This document shows, one piece after another, positions 3,891 to 6,427 of a DNA stretch of 6,427 nt (its first letter is position 1; each line of letters opens with the position of its first letter). Origin of the DNA: an uncultured Campylobacter sp. (GTDB lineage: Bacteria > Campylobacterota > Campylobacteria > Campylobacterales > Campylobacteraceae); assembly GCF_938018035.1 (NCBI RefSeq), contig NZ_CALIJF010000061.1, forward strand, positions 1 through 6,427, given 5' to 3'. The position numbers and the translations under genes were made by a program. The notes under the pieces are model-generated. The model made no database searches and was not told the DNA's origin. It worked only from the letters and a program-made list of their open reading frames with translations.

Positions 3891-6300
3891 GATAATGTGG
3901 GCTTTGATGGTGGGGATTATGATATTAGGCATAATCATCGCCGGGAATTATTTCTCGTCGCTAAGAGATGTAGCGAGATTTAGCACGATTTCGCGCGAGC
4001 TAGCTTTGATCGATAACGCCGATAACCGCTTAAATATATTATTTGATGCAAAGATCGCAAGAAGGGACTTTTCGATTGCAAATGCCGATATGCGCGGCAT
4101 CTATCAGGTGCTGCAAGCTTTACAAAAAGACAAAATCATCGATAAAATCGGACTTAGCAGCGATGTGCGCGCGATCGGAAGCGCTTTTAGCGATAAAATT
4201 TCACTTTTGGACGAGCTTGGGGCTTTAAATTCGCAGAATTTAATCCTTTTTCAAAGTCTGCAGCAAAAATTTTTATCCAGTGGCGCAAATGCGCAAAGAG
4301 CAAATCTCTACTCTCAAATTTTAGGACTTAACTATAAAAATCGCTCCGAAATATCTGCTTTGAAAAGCGCGCTAGAAAGCGCAGATGCGTCAAGCCCCGA
4401 CGAAGCTGCGTTTATAGGAATCGCACGGCAAATTTTAAGGAATTTCGAGCGTCAAAATATCATCGTAAGCGATAATCTCTCATTGTTAAACGAGCGCTTC
4501 GCAAGCCTGCGCGAGCGATTTTCTTACGCTAGTGAGGAATTCTACGGCTCGTTTATGCAAATGACGATGCTTTACACGGCGGTGTTTTTGTCGTTTTTAC
4601 TGCTTACTTACATCATAAATTCCGATGCTTTGCGTAGTAAACGCGCCCTCGCGCCCTATCGCGCGCTATGCGAGGAGGCAGGCGAAGCGATAGTTTTGGC
4701 AGATCAGAGCTTTAAAATTTTATACGCTAATAAAAGCGCGCTTAGCTTAAGCGGCTACGAACAAAGCGAGCTGGAAGGAAGCGATCTTGGAGTTTTGATG
4801 CCCAAAGATAAGGGGATCGAACTTCCTGAGATGGTAAATAAAGGCGCCAAAGATACGCGCCTACTTCGTAAAAACGGCGAACTAGCCGATGTGAGCCTAA
4901 GGTTAGCAAATATCGCCGCTGCATCCAAGCCGCCGCTATATGCGCTTTACGCTCATGATATCGGAGAGCGCGAGATTATGAAGCTAGCTCTTGCGAGCGC
5001 AAAAGAGAGCTTAAACAATCAAGTCTATATCGATCATCTTACGGGCCAGGGCAACGAAGCAGCGCTATACGAGCTAATAAACGCCGAAAAAACGGGCGTA
5101 GCGATCTACATAACTATCGTAAATTTTGCGAATTTACGGCTTTTTTACAAGGCGGAGACGACAAATGAAATTCTGCGCTCATTTGCGCGCACACTTGCGA
5201 TGTGTATCGAATCGCACGAGATCAAAGCTAGTATCTTTCGCATCCAATCGGATGAGTTTTGCCTATTTTACGAGGGACTAAATGTCGCGCGCGACGTGGA
5301 GATCATAAATAAATACTTCACCGACAAGGTTTTTAATCTCCATACCACCGAGGGCTTTGCCTCCGCGCCTTTAAATATCACGATGGGCGTAAGCGAGCGT
5401 GCCGACGTAGCAGGTGGCGCAAATAGGGTCTTTCAAGCGGTTATGGCGATGTATGAGGCGCAGAGCAAAAACGAGCATGTGGGCTTTTATTCGCGCCCAA
5501 ATGCGATTGAGGAAAAATATCTTCAAAACCAGATTATGATCAACACCATTCAAAATGCGATCAAGAAAAATCAAGTCTTTGTGCTTGTTCAGCCCATATT
5601 TGATATCACCCACCGCGATCCTAGTGGTAACACCTACGGCACCGAGGGCGGTGATTATGTCCCGTTAGTATATGAAATTCTAATCCGCCTAATCGACCGC
5701 TCGGGCAAGACGCGCTGCCCGGGTGAGTTTATCGACATCGCAAAGCAAACCTCGCTCTACATCCCGCTAACTCAGGTCGTAATAAACGAAGCCTTTCGCT
5801 TGCTAGACCGCTTCGCAGGGACTTGCTTTAGCATAAATCTTTCATATTTTGACATCGCAAACGAAGGTATCAAGGAGCTTTTAGAGCGCAAGCTCGCATC
5901 CAGCCCAAATGCTTCAAATCTATTCATTGAAATTTTAGAAAGCGAAGAATTTGACGATTACGAGAGCCTACGCAGCTTCATCGCCGTAGCCAAAAACTAT
6001 GGCTGCAAGGTCGCGATAGACGATTTTGGCAGCGGATACTCCAACTACTATAGAATTTTAACGCTCGACGTGGATTACATAAAGATCGACGGAGCGCTCA
6101 TCAAAAATATCGCAAACGACAAAAACTCGCGCGCTATCGTCGAAACTATCGCTAACTTCGCGCGCAAGCAGGGCTACGAGCTCATCGCCGAATACGTAGA
6201 AAACCACGAAATTTCAATCATCTTAGAAGAGATGGGGATTAAATATATGCAAGGCTACTTCTACAGCAAGCCGATGGAGCCTTCGAGGATAAAATTCTAA
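3880..6300 (+). CDS. Membrane-anchored PAS-GGDEF(degenerate)-EAL protein, probable c-di-GMP phosphodiesterase
   Basis: An 806-residue inner-membrane signalling protein. TM1 is at about 5-25 and TM2 at about 228-246. Between them lies a mostly helical periplasmic domain of about 200 residues, possibly of the DAHL (double all-alpha) kind, though I cannot confirm this. A PAS-like domain follows (about 265-363; Y-A-N-K-S-A at 280-285). The GGDEF domain (about 380-535) is degenerate: the entry motif is D-H-L-T-G-Q-G-N-E, the active-site motif is Q-S-D-E-F (456-460), and no RxxD inhibitory site is seen, so cyclase activity is unlikely. The EAL domain (about 550-800) has E-I-L-I-R (Glu599), Asn653, Glu684/Glu687, D-D-F-G (714-717), Lys735, Glu771 and Gln791, i.e. 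the full set for hydrolysing c-di-GMP to pGpG. An unusual polar loop (577-595) precedes Glu599. The gene is coupled to the di-heme cytochrome gene. It could instead act as a FimX/LapD-type c-di-GMP receptor, but the complete catalytic set argues for an enzyme. Confidence 0.93.
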   Translation: MKDKIMWALMVGIMILGIIIAGNYFSSLRDVARFSTISRELALIDNADNRLNILFDAKIARRDFSIANADMRGIYQVLQALQKDKIIDKIGLSSDVRAIGSAFSDKISLLDELGALNSQNLILFQSLQQKFLSSGANAQRANLYSQILGLNYKNRSEISALKSALESADASSPDEAAFIGIARQILRNFERQNIIVSDNLSLLNERFASLRERFSYASEEFYGSFMQMTMLYTAVFLSFLLLTYIINSDALRSKRALAPYRALCEEAGEAIVLADQSFKILYANKSALSLSGYEQSELEGSDLGVLMPKDKGIELPEMVNKGAKDTRLLRKNGELADVSLRLANIAAASKPPLYALYAHDIGEREIMKLALASAKESLNNQVYIDHLTGQGNEAALYELINAEKTGVAIYITIVNFANLRLFYKAETTNEILRSFARTLAMCIESHEIKASIFRIQSDEFCLFYEGLNVARDVEIINKYFTDKVFNLHTTEGFASAPLNITMGVSERADVAGGANRVFQAVMAMYEAQSKNEHVGFYSRPNAIEEKYLQNQIMINTIQNAIKKNQVFVLVQPIFDITHRDPSGNTYGTEGGDYVPLVYEILIRLIDRSGKTRCPGEFIDIAKQTSLYIPLTQVVINEAFRLLDRFAGTCFSINLSYFDIANEGIKELLERKLASSPNASNLFIEILESEEFDDYESLRSFIAVAKNYGCKVAIDDFGSGYSNYYRILTLDVDYIKIDGALIKNIANDKNSRAIVETIANFARKQGYELIAEYVENHEISIILEEMGIKYMQGYFYSKPMEPSRIKF

Positions 6301-6302
6301 TC

Positions 6303-6427
6303 TCATCTCGCCGCAGCCTTATGGCCCGCCTTTTTAAATTTACGAGCCAAAGATTGCCTTCGCAAGGCGAGAAATTTTGATTTAGCAAGCTGCTGTTTTA
6401 ATACGGAATTTATCTTGACAAATACTA
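6303..6427 (-). CDS. Possible C-terminal end of a convergent gene (5' end outside window)
   Basis: On the minus strand a frame is open from the window edge through 40 codons to a TGA (plus-strand bases 6303-6305), only 2 bases from the stop of the EAL gene. The predicted tail is strongly basic, with K-Q-Q-L-A-K-S-K, L-R-R-Q-S-L-A-R-K and ending H-K-A-A-A-R. The tail-to-tail packing and coding-like base composition fit this compact genome, and the other minus-strand frames have early stops. A 40-codon open frame can arise by chance, so this is tentative, and no product can be named from so short a piece. If it is not coding, the segment is simply the intergenic region after the EAL gene. Confidence 0.35.
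   Translation of the reverse strand, partial: VFVKINSVLKQQLAKSKFLALRRQSLARKFKKAGHKAAAR
6354..6370. terminator. Weak hairpin downstream of the EAL gene
   Basis: TTGCCTT, loop CGC, AAGGCGA can pair as a 7-bp stem with one G-T wobble. GAAATTTTGATTT follows on the plus strand, which is T-rich but not an uninterrupted run. It lies 54 bases after the EAL stop and could end the three-gene transcript. It also falls within the possible convergent reading frame. A second, weaker stem (AGCA/TGCT, 6384-6394) followed by GTTTT is nearby. Confidence 0.3.

Noticed and set aside
6321..6380. Short plus-strand ORF starting ATG at 6321
   Set aside because: It has only 19 codons, no ribosome binding site and no recognisable features.
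6415..6420. TTGACA at the right edge as a -35 element
   Set aside because: The -10 would lie outside the window, -35 elements are weakly used in this group, and the bases fall in a possible convergent reading frame.

Overview
The window looks like compact chromosomal DNA from an epsilonproteobacterium, most likely a Campylobacter species of the higher-GC group (for example the gracilis/showae/rectus/curvus kind). This is inferred from recurrent AAATTTTA/TTTAAATTT words inside otherwise moderately GC-rich coding DNA, from extended -10 promoters without a clear -35, and from gene types common in that group. No species can be fixed from the sequence alone. There is no rRNA, tRNA, CRISPR array, insertion sequence or phage gene, and no stretch over 300 bases lacks a gene.

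Layout: (1) Bases 1-540, plus strand: the C-terminal half of an EamA/DMT-type membrane exporter, cut by the window edge. (2) Bases 484-2047, minus strand: a two-gene metal-uptake ABC transporter operon, with a ZnuC-like ATPase first and a ZnuB-like permease second. The two genes overlap by 8 nt, and the permease overlaps the exporter gene tail-to-tail by 57 nt. (3) Bases 2048-2146: a 99-bp divergent promoter region with a recognisable promoter on each strand. (4) Bases 2147-6300, plus strand: a three-gene overlapping operon. It encodes a SAM-dependent methyltransferase, a secreted di-heme cytochrome of the cytochrome c peroxidase/MauG family, and an 806-residue membrane-anchored PAS-GGDEF-EAL protein of cyclic-di-GMP signalling. 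(5) Bases 6303-6427, minus strand: probably the C-terminal end of another, convergent gene, seen only as an open frame.

How the genes may work together: the ATPase and permease form the cytoplasmic and membrane parts of a Zn(II) or related metal importer. The periplasmic binding protein is not encoded between them or directly upstream. The most interesting unit is the plus-strand operon. A periplasmic di-heme protein that has lost most residues expected of a working peroxidase is translationally coupled to a transmembrane protein with a large helical periplasmic domain, a degenerate GGDEF (QSDEF) and an EAL domain with all catalytic residues present. A reasonable but untested inference is that the heme protein senses or processes a periplasmic redox signal and feeds it to the c-di-GMP phosphodiesterase.
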